This document shows, piece by piece, positions 11,046 through 20,346 of a stretch of DNA of 64,000 bases. Within the stretch, counting starts at the first letter, position 1. Each line of letters opens with the position of its first letter. Origin of the DNA: Paracoccaceae bacterium (GTDB lineage Bacteria; Pseudomonadota; Alphaproteobacteria; Rhodobacterales; Rhodobacteraceae); the NCBI GenBank assembly GCA_019429405.1, contig JAHYIZ010000001.1, forward strand, positions 294,035-358,034. Reading direction: 5' to 3'. The translations under genes and the position numbers were made by a program. Under the pieces are notes generated by a model, which was not told where the DNA came from, did not search any database, and saw nothing but the letters and a program-made list of their open reading frames with translations.

Positions 11046-11828
11046 ATGGCGAATACCAGCACGAATATTGGCGGCGACGATGCACAGCCTGTCTTTGCCT
11101 CGGCACGTTTGCGGGCTGTCTGCCACGGCAACGGGCGCGCACGGCTGACGGTCGGGTTCGACTACATGCGGCCGGGCCGGACGGGCTTTCCGATGCGCGC
11201 ACCGCCGCGACACCTGTTGCAGGCAGGCGCCGCGCATCTGATGATCGAAAGCGCCGAAAACGATTGGTTTCTGAACCCCGATCTGCCCGCGCTTCGTGCC
11301 GCGCTAGATGCTTTTACCGCGCGGTTCGACGATGTCTCGGCGATCGGGTTTTCGTTCGGCGGCTATGGCGCGCTGTTGCTGGCGCGTGCGCTGCACCTTC
11401 GGCGCGCGCTGCTGGTTTCGCCGCAGTATTCGATCTTTCCCGAACGCGCGCCTTTTGAGCTGCGGTATCGCCAGATCGCAGCAGAGCTTGAGCAGCGGTT
11501 TGACGACCTTGACGCGCAGGCCGACCCGGCGCTTGCGGGGTGCATCGTGTTCGACCCGCGGCTTGCGCCCGCAGACGCCGCCCACGCCGCGCTTATACGA
11601 ACCCGCTTTCCGGCGCTGCGCAGCGTGGCGATGCCCTTTGGCGGGCACCCCGCGCTGCATCTGGTGGGCGAGGCGCATCTGTTCGCGAAGGTGCAGAGGC
11701 TATTGCAGCAGGGCGAAATCACGCCCGCAGCGCTGCGCCGGTTGCACCGCGCCGCGCGGCTGCGCGCGCCGAGCTATGCGCTGGGGCTGGCACGGTTTCA
11801 TGGCGCGCGGCCATCGCTTGCTGCCTGA
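11046..11828 (+). CDS. Alpha/beta-hydrolase-like protein of unknown substrate
   Basis: A 260-residue protein. The nucleophile elbow GFSFGGYGALLLARAL lies about residues 99-114, giving GxSxGG. AMPFGGHPALHLVGEA near residue 200 offers a candidate catalytic His, and CIVFDPRLAPAD offers acidic residues. I recognise the fold, not the reaction. The ATG at 11046 is preceded by GGTGGAG; an upstream in-frame ATG at 10968 lacks a ribosome site. It runs 31 bases into the convergent phosphatase gene. Confidence 0.65.
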   Translation: MANTSTNIGGDDAQPVFASARLRAVCHGNGRARLTVGFDYMRPGRTGFPMRAPPRHLLQAGAAHLMIESAENDWFLNPDLPALRAALDAFTARFDDVSAIGFSFGGYGALLLARALHLRRALLVSPQYSIFPERAPFELRYRQIAAELEQRFDDLDAQADPALAGCIVFDPRLAPADAAHAALIRTRFPALRSVAMPFGGHPALHLVGEAHLFAKVQRLLQQGEITPAALRRLHRAARLRAPSYALGLARFHGARPSLAA

Positions 11829-12607
11829 ACAGCAAGCGCGCCCAGCAGGTCGGCGTGCAACCCCTGTGGCGCGACCAGCAGACCGTTGGCCTGCGGCACC
11901 GGTTGGTTAAATTGCACCGCCGCGCCAAAGCGGTCTGTTAGCAGCACCCCGGCGCGGGCCGCGATAAGGGCGCCTGCGGCAATGTCCCACTCCCATGCCG
12001 GGCGAAACGACAGCGCCGCATCAAACTTGCCCTCGGCCACCAGACATATGCGCCACGCAAGAGAGGTGCGGAAGGCCAACCGAAACCCCGGCGCAGCGCC
12101 GCCCCGCCACTCTACGGCGCGCTGCACGGATGACGGGGCAAGCACCACGGCGTCGGCGGCGCGCAGCGTGGTGGCGGGGGCGATTGCGGCTCCGTTGAGC
12201 AGCGCCGGGCCCGATGCCGTGGCGCTATAGGTCAGGCCGATCTCGGGCAGATGCACCACGGCGGCGATCACTTCACCATGCTCGACCACCGCAAGCGAAT
12301 GGGCGTAGTCGGGGCTGCCCGCCAGAAAGGCGCGGGTGCCATCAATCGGATCGAGCAGAAAAACGCGCGCGCAGGCGCGACGGGCGGCGGCGGCGTCGGG
12401 GCTTTCTTCAGACAGCCAACCATAGTCGGGGCGGGCAGCCTGCAGTGTTTCGCGCAGCATCGCGTTAACGGCAAGGTCGGCCACGCTGACCGGGCCTTCG
12501 CCGCCGGGCTTTTCCCATGCCTCAGGCGCACGGCGCCAGTAGCGGTGCGCGATTTCGCCTGCGGCGTGCGCGGCGCGCAGCAGCAGCGCAAGGTCAGCTT
12601 CCGGCAA
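11798..12607 (-). CDS. Inositol monophosphatase / CysQ-like phosphatase
   Basis: A 269-residue lithium-sensitive phosphatase family member. Metal-binding motifs are LSEESPD (about 65-71), LLDPIDGTRAFLAGSPDYA (about 84-102) and AWEWDIAAGALIA (about 204-216). Such enzymes cleave inositol phosphates or 3'-phosphoadenosine-5'-phosphate. The GTRAF and EWD forms lean toward the CysQ/PAP phosphatase branch, but the substrate is uncertain. It overlaps pmbA by 14 bases, so the two are co-transcribed leftward. Confidence 0.88.
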   Translation of the reverse strand: MPEADLALLLRAAHAAGEIAHRYWRRAPEAWEKPGGEGPVSVADLAVNAMLRETLQAARPDYGWLSEESPDAAAARRACARVFLLDPIDGTRAFLAGSPDYAHSLAVVEHGEVIAAVVHLPEIGLTYSATASGPALLNGAAIAPATTLRAADAVVLAPSSVQRAVEWRGGAAPGFRLAFRTSLAWRICLVAEGKFDAALSFRPAWEWDIAAGALIAARAGVLLTDRFGAAVQFNQPVPQANGLLVAPQGLHADLLGALAVQAASDGRAP

Positions 12608-13940
12608 GCATCACCCCCTCGACCAGAAGGCTTGGCACAACGTGGCTTAGGTGTGCGCGGGCGTCGTTGGCAGGGGTGATGCGACGCAGCATGTCACGCA
12701 GGTTACCCGCGACGGTGCATTCGTTCACCGGCCAGGCGATTTCGCCGTTTTGCACCCAGAAGCCCGAGGCGCCGCGCGAATAATCGCCAGTGGTAGGGTT
12801 GATCGATGACCCGATCAGCGAGGTGATCAGAAGGCCGGTGCCCATGTCGCGCAGCAGATCCTGACGGCTTTGCGGCCCTTGCGTCAGCGCAATATTGGAA
12901 ATGCCGGGCGAGGGCGGCGACGAGGTGCCACGCGCGGCAGAGGCGGTGGAGTGCATGCCAAGTTTGCGCGCAGTGGCCAGATCGAGCGTCCAGCCGGTCA
13001 GCACGCCGGCGTCAACGATGGCGCGGCGGCGGGTGGCAAGCCCCTCGGCATCGAACGGGCGCGACGACGAGATGCGCGGGCGGTGCGGGTCTTCGATGAT
13101 CGAAAGGCCCGGCGGCAGCACCTCGGTGCCGATGGCGCCCAATAGCCACGAGGCGCCGCGCGCAATCGCGGCGCCGTTGATGGCGCCCAGAAGGTGGCCG
13201 ATAAGGCTGGCGGCGATGCGTTCGTCATAAAGCACGGGGAAGGCGCCGGTGGGCGGGCGGCGGGCGCCCTGGCGCTCGACGGCGCGCTGGCCCGCAAGCG
13301 TGCCGACGCTTTCAGGCGACGGCAGATCTGCCTGAAAGGTGCGTGCCTCGGCGGCCCAATCGCGCTCCATCCGGCTGCCTTCGCCGCTGATCGCCACCGC
13401 CGAAATCGACCGCGACGTGCGCGTATAGCCCCCTGCGAAACCGTTGGAAGCGGCGAAGAAAAGGTTGCGGCGCGAATAACTTGCCGAAGCCGACTGCACC
13501 TGCGCCACCCCCGCTATAGCGAGCGCCGAAGCCTCGGCCCGGCGCGCATCTTCCTGCAAGGTTTCGGCGGCCGGTTCCGGCGCCGGGTCGGCCAGCTCAA
13601 GCGCCGCCGCATTCCAGCCTTGCGCCAGTTCCGCCGGGTCGGCGAGGCCTGCGAAAGGGTCTTCGGGGGCTTCGCGCGCCATCGCAACGGCACGCTCGGC
13701 CATTTCCTGCAGCGTGCGCGGCGCGGTATCCGAGGCGGAAACGCAGGCCTGCCGCCCGCCAATCAACACGCGCAGACCAACCTCGACACCTTCGGAACGC
13801 TCGGCCTGTTCCAGCGCGCCCAGCCGCACGTCGATGGAAACCGCGCGCCCGTCAACCGCGATGGCGTCGGCGGCGGGGGCCCCGGCGCGGGCGGCAGCGG
13901 CCAGAAGTGCGGCGGTCAGGTCTTGCAGCCGGTCAGTCAT
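12594..13940 (-). CDS. pmbA: TldE/PmbA metallopeptidase partner
   Basis: A 448-residue TldD/TldE family protein. TldD and TldE form a heterodimeric protease that processes some modified peptides and antitoxins. The C-terminal half has the family pattern with TTGDYSRGASGFWVQNGE and the ending NECTVAGNLRDML. I see no HExxxH zinc motif, the mark of TldD, so this is the TldE/PmbA subunit. tldD is not in the window. It is transcribed with the phosphatase gene. Confidence 0.93.
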   Translation of the reverse strand: MTDRLQDLTAALLAAAARAGAPAADAIAVDGRAVSIDVRLGALEQAERSEGVEVGLRVLIGGRQACVSASDTAPRTLQEMAERAVAMAREAPEDPFAGLADPAELAQGWNAAALELADPAPEPAAETLQEDARRAEASALAIAGVAQVQSASASYSRRNLFFAASNGFAGGYTRTSRSISAVAISGEGSRMERDWAAEARTFQADLPSPESVGTLAGQRAVERQGARRPPTGAFPVLYDERIAASLIGHLLGAINGAAIARGASWLLGAIGTEVLPPGLSIIEDPHRPRISSSRPFDAEGLATRRRAIVDAGVLTGWTLDLATARKLGMHSTASAARGTSSPPSPGISNIALTQGPQSRQDLLRDMGTGLLITSLIGSSINPTTGDYSRGASGFWVQNGEIAWPVNECTVAGNLRDMLRRITPANDARAHLSHVVPSLLVEGVMLAGS

Positions 13941-13975
13941 GCAGCACTCTCCTTTTGTCGCGGCGCAGCCAAGCC

Positions 13976-14007
13976 AAGGGCCGCCCGGCAGCGACCGGGC
14001 GGCCCTT
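13976..14007. terminator. Hairpin between DUF2125 gene and pmbA
   Basis: A 13-bp perfect stem (AAGGGCCGCCCGG and its complement) with a 6-base loop follows the DUF2125 stop on the minus strand. There is no long T-run on either side. It probably separates the DUF2125 transcript from pmbA. Confidence 0.6.
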
Positions 14008-14026
14008 GATCTGCGCTGTCACGCGC

Positions 14027-15514
14027 TTATTGCAGACGTTGGCCGTTGGCGTAAATGCCACCGTCTTCGCGCATCTCGATTTTTGAGGTCAATTCATCGG
14101 CACCCACCGGCACCGCGAACAGACCCAGCATCGCCTTGAAGCCTGCCGATTGCTCGGCGGGCAGCAGGCCCATGGCGCTGAGCTTGTCCATCAGCGCATA
14201 GGCGCCGACAAGCCTCAGGTCAACCGCACCCGTGGGCATCGGGATGCCAAACGAGTTGTCGAAGGTGAAGGCACCGGTGCCGCTCAGGTCAGCCCCCGCG
14301 GCCGCAAGATGCAGCGCGTTCACCGCAAGATCCTGCACCTCGCCGGGAATCGGGTTGGCCTCAAGATCGGCGGGGTCGAACAGGTTGGCGAGCACCTTGA
14401 CCGACCCTGAAAGGTCGATCAGCAGATCGGCCGGTGTGCGCGGCAATTGCGCCATCGGGTCAACCATGCCCCAGATCTGCTCGGCTACGGTCAGACCACC
14501 GATCCCGACCCTCAGGGCAAAATTTTGCAGCTGCTCGCCCTTGGCGATCGGAATCGACATCAGGAACGAGGTGTTTTGCAGGCCAAACTCGACCGGGAAT
14601 GGCAGATCGGGCGCGGTCATTGAAGCCGTCATCAACCCGCCTTCGATGCCGTATTCAAGCCCGTCGCCGGAAAGCGAGAAGTGGATCAGGGCGCCGTCGC
14701 CTGAAGAGACCAGCGCACCGGGGCCGTTGCTATCAGAAAAATTCACGGTGGCGCTGCCGGGGCCAAATTGCGATTCGCCTTCGGCATAAAAGCCGCCGCC
14801 GATTGCCGCCACCATATCGTTCATGTCCGTACCGGCGGGCACAAAGGCTGAAAACTGCGAGCTTAGGTCGGCAACGCTGCCGGTCATGTCGAACACGCCC
14901 TCGGTATCAGGATCGGTGCCCGACGCGGTGAAGCTGAGCGTAGAGGCGGCGAAGTCCGCGGTGAGGGTCTGGCCGGCAGAGGTATCGAGCGTGTAGGTGC
15001 CCTCGACTTCGCGCAGGGCGAAGACAATTTTCGCCTCGGTGGCACCATCAGCGCCGGTGCCCTCGCCCTCGATCATCAGTTCCGATGCGCCAATATCATA
15101 AGCCAAGTTCTCGGGCGTGCCCGAGACGATCATTTCCAGCGCCTGCTGGCGCAGCATCATGGTGCTGTTGACCGGAGGCACACCTTCAGTGGCGGCCGTG
15201 GCCGTGGCCCAGATCGGGATGTCGTTCGACATCGTTACGGTAACCGTGCCGTCGCCGGTTTCCTTCAGGCGGATCTCGGCAATGTTCATATCAAAAGTGC
15301 CCTCAGGCCGCGTCATCGACATGACAAGGTCTGAAATCACGAGCGTATCGCCCGCCATCTGCTCGCTGGTGCTGTTAAACGTGTAGCCAAAGCCTGAAAG
15401 GCTTTCCGTCCACGCGGTCCATACCTGCTCAGCGGTCACATCCGCCCGTGCCGCTGTGCCGAAGAGCAGCAGCGCCAGCGCGGAGCCTGTGACAAGAGAT
15501 TTACACTGTGCCAT
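14027..15514 (-). CDS. DUF2125 secreted protein
   Basis: A 495-residue protein with a signal peptide (MAQCKSLVTGSALALLLFG, cleaved after ARA). The mature part matches the DUF2125 type of alphaproteobacterial periplasmic proteins: beta-rich, repeated D/T-rich strands, and VTAEQVWTAWTESLSGFGY at its start. No catalytic motif is visible and no function is known. GAGGGGGAT ten bases before the ATG at 15514 supports this start over longer ones. The strong hairpin at 13976 follows it. Confidence 0.85.
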   Translation of the reverse strand: MAQCKSLVTGSALALLLFGTAARADVTAEQVWTAWTESLSGFGYTFNSTSEQMAGDTLVISDLVMSMTRPEGTFDMNIAEIRLKETGDGTVTVTMSNDIPIWATATAATEGVPPVNSTMMLRQQALEMIVSGTPENLAYDIGASELMIEGEGTGADGATEAKIVFALREVEGTYTLDTSAGQTLTADFAASTLSFTASGTDPDTEGVFDMTGSVADLSSQFSAFVPAGTDMNDMVAAIGGGFYAEGESQFGPGSATVNFSDSNGPGALVSSGDGALIHFSLSGDGLEYGIEGGLMTASMTAPDLPFPVEFGLQNTSFLMSIPIAKGEQLQNFALRVGIGGLTVAEQIWGMVDPMAQLPRTPADLLIDLSGSVKVLANLFDPADLEANPIPGEVQDLAVNALHLAAAGADLSGTGAFTFDNSFGIPMPTGAVDLRLVGAYALMDKLSAMGLLPAEQSAGFKAMLGLFAVPVGADELTSKIEMREDGGIYANGQRLQ

Positions 15515-15636
15515 GCTTGGTATCCCCCTCAAAAAAATTAACTTGTCCCGCACCAGCATCCCGCGCCTTTGGCCAGTGGTCAAGGGATTCCGCTCTTGTT
15601 AGATACCGGCAAGACGGTGGCGGAGGGCCTTGCACG

Positions 15637-16251
15637 ATGATCGAACTCGCACGGAATGACGGGCTTTGGGTGCTGACCCTCAACCGCCCCGAAAAAGCCA
15701 ACTCACTAACCCGCGAGATGCTGGGGCGGATTGACGAGATTGTGGCGAGGGCTGCAGATGATGGCGCTCAGGCGCTGGTGCTGACCGGGGCGGGCAAGGT
15801 GTTCTCGGCGGGCGCCGACCTCGATGCTGCGCGCGCGGGGCTGGCGACCGACGGCATCTGGGAACAGCTTTCAGGGCGGATTGCGGCGTTGCCCTGCCTG
15901 ACCATCGCGGCGCTGAACGGCACGCTAGCTGGGGGTGCGTTCGGCATGGCGCTGGCCTGCGATTTGCGCATCGCGGTGCCGGGGGCCAAGTTCTTTTACC
16001 CGGTCATGAAGCTGGGGTTTCTGCCGCAGCCGTCTGACCCGGCGCGATTGGCCGCACTAGTCGGCCCGGCGCGGGCCAAGATGATTCTGATGGCGGGGCA
16101 GAAAATCGAGGCCGAAGAAGCGCTTGCCTGGGGCCTGATCGACCGCATCGTGGCGCCCGAGGGGCTGGCCGAAGCTGCGGCGGCACTGGCCGCAGATGCC
16201 CGCACTGCACGCCCCGGCCTGGCCGGGGCGATCAAGACGCTGGTCGGATAA
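15637..16251 (+). CDS. Crotonase-fold protein lacking the usual catalytic glutamates
   Basis: A 204-residue enoyl-CoA hydratase/isomerase-like protein. The fold is clear: LTLNRPEKANSLTREM, the oxyanion segment FSAGADLDA, LNGTLAGGAFGMALACDLRI and LGFLPQPSDPARL. The position of the first catalytic Glu (GG-x-x-E) is Gly, and the second (PE before the LG) is Val. It also stops about 50 residues short of typical members, losing the C-terminal helical tail. So hydration is unlikely, and another acyl-CoA reaction or a binding role is possible. GGAGGG precedes the ATG by about 9 bases. Confidence 0.85.
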   Translation: MIELARNDGLWVLTLNRPEKANSLTREMLGRIDEIVARAADDGAQALVLTGAGKVFSAGADLDAARAGLATDGIWEQLSGRIAALPCLTIAALNGTLAGGAFGMALACDLRIAVPGAKFFYPVMKLGFLPQPSDPARLAALVGPARAKMILMAGQKIEAEEALAWGLIDRIVAPEGLAEAAAALAADARTARPGLAGAIKTLVG

Positions 16252-16295
16252 GGCGGCAGCGGGCCCCTGCGGGCCGCCCTGCCCCGGCTACGCGC

Positions 16296-16637
16296 TCAGG
16301 CGTAGACCTTTTCTTTGCCGAAATGCTTGACGAGCAGGTAGTAAACCACCGCGCGATACTTGTTGCGTTCGGATTTGCCATAGACCTCGATCACCGAATT
16401 GATCGCCGCCATAAGTTCAGGGCCGTCTTTCAGGCCAAGTTTTTTCACGAGGAAGTTGTTTTTCACGGTTTCCAGCTCGGCCGGTTGGCCCGCCGCCACG
16501 GTCGCTGCATCGGCATTGTAGATGGCCGGGCCGCAACCGATGGTCACCTTGGTCAGCAGCGCCATATCTGGCGTGACCTTGCATTTGGTCTTCAGATCAT
16601 CCGCGTATCTGGCGATCAGTTCGTCGCGCTTTCCCAT
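16296..16637 (-). CDS. DUF2853 family protein
   Basis: A 113-residue charged protein starting MGKRDELIARYADDL and ending VVYYLLVKHFGKEKVYA, which matches the small helical DUF2853 family found in bacteria. No function is known. The start has GGTGGAG close upstream. Readings that begin further upstream run through unrelated frame sequence and are rejected. Confidence 0.85.
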   Translation of the reverse strand: MGKRDELIARYADDLKTKCKVTPDMALLTKVTIGCGPAIYNADAATVAAGQPAELETVKNNFLVKKLGLKDGPELMAAINSVIEVYGKSERNKYRAVVYYLLVKHFGKEKVYA

Positions 16638-16875
16638 GGTCCACTCCACCCGTTCATTTCGATGACGAAAACAAAGGCGCTGGCCGCGCCGCGTGGCCAA
16701 GCTAAAGCCATTCCAGATTTTGCACAAAGGGAAATCTCGCCGCGCATTCCCCCGGCTGAGCCGGTCCCGCGCCGGTTGGTTCTCAGCCATCGCTCGCACA
16801 ACGGCATGGAAACAACCGGCGCGGGCCCGCGCTCCGGTGGGGCCGGTATTGGGTTCTGGTGCTTGGCTGCGGGGG

Positions 16876-18060
16876 TCAGAAACCCTTGGCCGCCTTGCAG
16901 TTTTGCAGTTCCATGTCGCGCGCCACCTGTTCGGCAAGCACCACCGCAGGCAACGGGTTGCCCGCGCAGAAGGTGTAGTGCGCGCCGAAATCCTGCACCC
17001 AGCGCGGACCTGCAAAGCCGCAGGCAAGCACATCGGCGGTAACGGCCGCCTTGACCGCCTCGTTGGCGTAGATGCCGCACAAGTCAAGCCCCGGGGGTGG
17101 CGGCACTGCGGGCTGGGTATTGGCCTGCGCGGCACGGCAGCTGTCAAGTGCGGCGGCGCGCTTGATGTTTTCGCCGCTGGCGACCGAAGCGTTGGCACCC
17201 TGCATACACCAGTCGTAGTGCATCTGGTGGTTGTTGCTCCAGACCGGTGCGGCAAAGCCGCAGCCAAGCTTCTGCGCTTCAGTATTCATCTGCACCGCTT
17301 TCAGCGCGTAGTCGCGGCACGCGGGTTCGTTGTTGACGATGGCGGGCGGGACCGGGTTCAGCGGCTGGCCCGGCGAGGGCAGGTTGGGCGAGACGCCGCC
17401 AACACCGGGCGGGTTGATTTCAAGACCGAGGTTGAATTCGAGCATACCCCGGAAAGTATCGGCATTGATGCCAATCTTGCCGTCGCCGACCAGCCGCTTG
17501 TCATGGCCAAAGGTGATATCGAACTGGCCCGCGCGTTGCCCGGTCATAGACTGCGCCTTGAGAGTGTCGACGAGAACCGTCAGTTCGATATCGCCAGCGC
17601 CCAGCGGGTCAGGCGAGAAATCGCCAAAGTCAGTTGCGAAGTAGTCTTGTTCGTCCGCGCCGAAATTCAGTTTCACAATCGAATGGCGCGGAACATTTCG
17701 GATGATGAAGCGCTCGGGCATGGGGTAGGTGTTGAATTCGTAGAGTATGTTCGGAATCGGCAGGTCGCGCTGCCACACCTTGTCGAATTCGCACAACTTT
17801 GGCCCCAGCCAGCCCGGCTTGCCCGAATCATATGCGCGGATCTCGGCGCGAACGACAAAGCGCATTTCATAGGCGCTACCGCCATCATCCTCATTCGAGT
17901 CGATGCCGAACGCCTTGGGGTCGAAGGTCAGCGTGGCATAATCGGTTTCGTCTGCGGTCCGGGGGCAGGTCCAGATGATATCTTCGGCACTTGCTGGCGC
18001 AGAAAGCGCGGTTGTTGCCAGAGCGAGCGCGAATGCCTTGATGACAAACTTGCGCGACAT
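16876..18060 (-). CDS. Secreted protein with two cysteine-rich repeats
   Basis: A 394-residue protein with a signal peptide ending APASA near residue 25. The middle (about 26-235) shows no motif I know. The C-terminal third holds two copies of a unit of about 65 residues. Cysteines are C248, C267, C285, C308 and then C328, C347, C365, C388, with identical spacing of 19, 18 and 23 in both copies. Shared residues include YA-x2-AV, CGFA-x-P-x-W, H and Y before the third Cys, and a Pro-rich linker between the units. Four Cys per unit suggests two disulfides in the periplasm or outside. Function unknown. Confidence 0.8.
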   Translation of the reverse strand: MSRKFVIKAFALALATTALSAPASAEDIIWTCPRTADETDYATLTFDPKAFGIDSNEDDGGSAYEMRFVVRAEIRAYDSGKPGWLGPKLCEFDKVWQRDLPIPNILYEFNTYPMPERFIIRNVPRHSIVKLNFGADEQDYFATDFGDFSPDPLGAGDIELTVLVDTLKAQSMTGQRAGQFDITFGHDKRLVGDGKIGINADTFRGMLEFNLGLEINPPGVGGVSPNLPSPGQPLNPVPPAIVNNEPACRDYALKAVQMNTEAQKLGCGFAAPVWSNNHQMHYDWCMQGANASVASGENIKRAAALDSCRAAQANTQPAVPPPPGLDLCGIYANEAVKAAVTADVLACGFAGPRWVQDFGAHYTFCAGNPLPAVVLAEQVARDMELQNCKAAKGF

Positions 18061-18165
18061 TTCCTTTCCTCCTGTCCGAAATCATGCAGACAGGAGGCCA
18101 CGGGTTCGCTTGCTATGCAATGACAGAGGTCATTTTGCGGCCACGCCCCGGACCGCTATTCGATA

Positions 18166-19566
18166 TCAATACCGGTAATGGTCTGCCTTGAACGGCCCGG
18201 CCACGGTGACGCCGATGTAATCGGCCTGTTCGGGGCGGAGTGTGGTCAGCTTGGCGCCGACCTTTTTTAAGTGCAGACGTGCCACCTTTTCATCGAGCGC
18301 CTTGGGCAGAATGTAGACGCCGGGGGCATAGTCGCCACCTTTGGCCCATAACTCGATCTGCGCCAGCACCTGGTTGGTAAAGCTGGCCGACATCACGAAA
18401 CTGGGGTGGCCGGTGGCGTTGCCGAGATTCAGCAGGCGGCCTTCGGACAGAAGGATGATGCGGTTGCCCGAGGGCATCTCGATCATGTCCACCTGATCCT
18501 TGATGTTGGTCCATTTGTGGTTGCGCAAGGACGCCACCTGAATTTCGTTGTCGAAATGGCCGATGTTACCGACAATGGCCATGTTCTTCATTTCACGCAT
18601 GTGTTCGATGCGGATCACATCACGGTTGCCAGTAGTGGTTATGAAGATGTCGGCGTCGGCCACCACATCTTCCAGAAGCACCACCTCAAACCCGTCCATC
18701 GCCGCCTGCAAGGCGCAGATCGGGTCAACCTCGGTGACTTTCACCCGCGCGCCGGCGCCGCGAAGCGAGGCGGACGAGCCCTTGCCCACGTCGCCATAGC
18801 CGCAGACCACGGCGACTTTGCCAGCCATCATCGTGTCGGTGGCGCGGCGGATGCCATCGACGAGGGACTCCTTGCAGCCGTATTTGTTGTCGAACTTCGA
18901 CTTGGTGACAGAGTCGTTCACGTTGATCGCCGGGAAGGGCAGCAGGCCCTTTTTGTGCAGGTCATAAAGGCGGTGCACGCCGGTGGTGGTTTCTTCGGAA
19001 ACGCCGCGAATGGCAGCGCGTTGCGCGGTAAACCAGCCGGGGCTGGCAGCAAGCCGCTTCTTGATCTGGTTGAACAGGCACACCTCTTCATCGCTGGTGG
19101 GCACGGCGATCAGGTCTTTTTCGCCCGCCTCAACGCGCGCGCCCATCAGGATGTAAAGCGTGGCATCGCCGCCATCATCGAGGATCAGGTTGCAGGTGCC
19201 ACCTTCGCCACCGAACCAGAAGATGCGGTCGGTGTATTCCCAGTACTGCTCGAGCGTTTCGCCCTTGATTGCGAAAACCGGCGTGCCGCCAGCAGCAATC
19301 GCCGCCGCAGCGTGGTCTTGCGTGGAAAAGATGTTGCAGCTGGCCCAGCGCACGTCGGCGCCCAGCGCCTTCAAGGTTTCGATCAGCGCGGCGGTCTGGA
19401 TGGTCATGTGCAGGCTGCCGGCGATACGCGCGCCTTTCAGCGGCTTGCTAGTGCCATATTCCTCGCGCAGCGCCATCAGGCCGGGCATTTCGGTTTCGGC
19501 AATGTCGAGTTCCTTGCGGCCATAGGCGGCAAGCGAAATATCCCTGACGATGTAATCCTTCGGCAT
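18166..19566 (-). CDS. ahcY: S-adenosylhomocysteine hydrolase
   Basis: AhcY splits S-adenosylhomocysteine into adenosine and homocysteine, recycling the by-product of methylation. The 466-residue protein has [20 protein letters not shown] at its start, [16 protein letters not shown], the NAD-binding [19 protein letters not shown] and the C-terminal tail [26 protein letters not shown] sits eight bases before the ATG at 19566, deciding this over a GTG at 19575. In R. capsulatus ahcY is controlled by the LysR protein HvrB and lies near hvrA and the reg genes, as here. Confidence 0.98.
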   Translation of the reverse strand: MPKDYIVRDISLAAYGRKELDIAETEMPGLMALREEYGTSKPLKGARIAGSLHMTIQTAALIETLKALGADVRWASCNIFSTQDHAAAAIAAGGTPVFAIKGETLEQYWEYTDRIFWFGGEGGTCNLILDDGGDATLYILMGARVEAGEKDLIAVPTSDEEVCLFNQIKKRLAASPGWFTAQRAAIRGVSEETTTGVHRLYDLHKKGLLPFPAINVNDSVTKSKFDNKYGCKESLVDGIRRATDTMMAGKVAVVCGYGDVGKGSSASLRGAGARVKVTEVDPICALQAAMDGFEVVLLEDVVADADIFITTTGNRDVIRIEHMREMKNMAIVGNIGHFDNEIQVASLRNHKWTNIKDQVDMIEMPSGNRIILLSEGRLLNLGNATGHPSFVMSASFTNQVLAQIELWAKGGDYAPGVYILPKALDEKVARLHLKKVGAKLTTLRPEQADYIGVTVAGPFKADHYRY

Positions 19567-19671
19567 CCGCCGCACTCCTTACCAGTTGTTGGGGGCCAGA
19601 TAGCACTGGCGGGGCCACTCGACAATGTTTGCGCGGCAGCAATAAGGTGCAGAAATGATTTTGAGGTGAAC

Positions 19672-20274
19672 ATGAAACAGCCCCGCGCGTGGCAGCGCAT
19701 GCTTTCGGGCCGCAGGCTCGATCTGCTCGACCCCACCCCGCTCGATGTGGAAATTGAGGATATCGCGCATGGGTTGGCCTTTGTGGCGCGCTGGAACGGG
19801 CAGACGCGGGGCGACTGGCCCTATTCGGTGGCCGAACATTCGCTGCTGGTCGAGGCGATCTTTGCCCGCGCCAACCCCGGCGTGGGCGCGCGCTGGCAGT
19901 TGGCGGCGCTGCTGCATGACGCACCAGAATACGTGATCGGCGACATGATCAGCCCGGTGAAATCGGCGATCGGTGCCGCCTATGGCGAAATGGACGCGCG
20001 TCTGGCCGCTGCGGTGCATTTGCGCTTTGGCCTGCCGGCGGTGCTGCCGGGGGCGATCAAGAAGGCGATCAAGGATGCCGACCGGCTTTCGGCCTGGGCC
20101 GAGGCGGTGCAGATTGCGGGGTTTTCAGAGACCGAGGCGGACCGGCTGTTCGGCAAGCCCGCTGATGGGGCGCTGCGAGGGCTGACGATCCGGCTGCGGC
20201 CCCCTGCCGAGGTGCGCACGGATTTCACCGCGCGGCACCGCGACCTTATGGCGGCGATTGCCTCCAGCAGCTAG
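19672..20274 (+). CDS. HD-domain hydrolase (YfbR-like)
   Basis: A 200-residue HD-superfamily protein. Metal ligands are likely His in VAEHSLLVEA, the HD pair in ALLHDAPEYVIGDM, and Asp in IKDADRLSAWAEA. This arrangement resembles YfbR-type 5'-deoxynucleotidases, but the substrate is not certain. It is divergent from ahcY across a 105-base gap, and could correspond to the ORF co-regulated with ahcY in R. capsulatus (inference). TTGAGGTGAAC precedes the ATG. Confidence 0.85.
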   Translation: MKQPRAWQRMLSGRRLDLLDPTPLDVEIEDIAHGLAFVARWNGQTRGDWPYSVAEHSLLVEAIFARANPGVGARWQLAALLHDAPEYVIGDMISPVKSAIGAAYGEMDARLAAAVHLRFGLPAVLPGAIKKAIKDADRLSAWAEAVQIAGFSETEADRLFGKPADGALRGLTIRLRPPAEVRTDFTARHRDLMAAIASSS

Positions 20275-20346
20275 CGCCCCTTGCGGCCCGGTTCGGCCAT
20301 GCGGCGCGGCCGGTAGCCGCTGATTGAAACTGCTATAACCTCTGCC

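Noticed and set aside
16638-17267. N-terminal extension of the DUF2853 frame
   Set aside because: It runs antisense-like through the secreted cysteine protein and has no ribosome site.
18406-19671. Upstream extension of the HD hydrolase frame through ahcY
   Set aside because: That part is antisense to ahcY; the true start is ATG 19672.
19567-19671. SAH or SAM riboswitch upstream of ahcY
   Set aside because: I looked for the conserved GAGGAGCGCUGC-type core and did not find it in the short 105-base gap. Covariance-model search would settle this.
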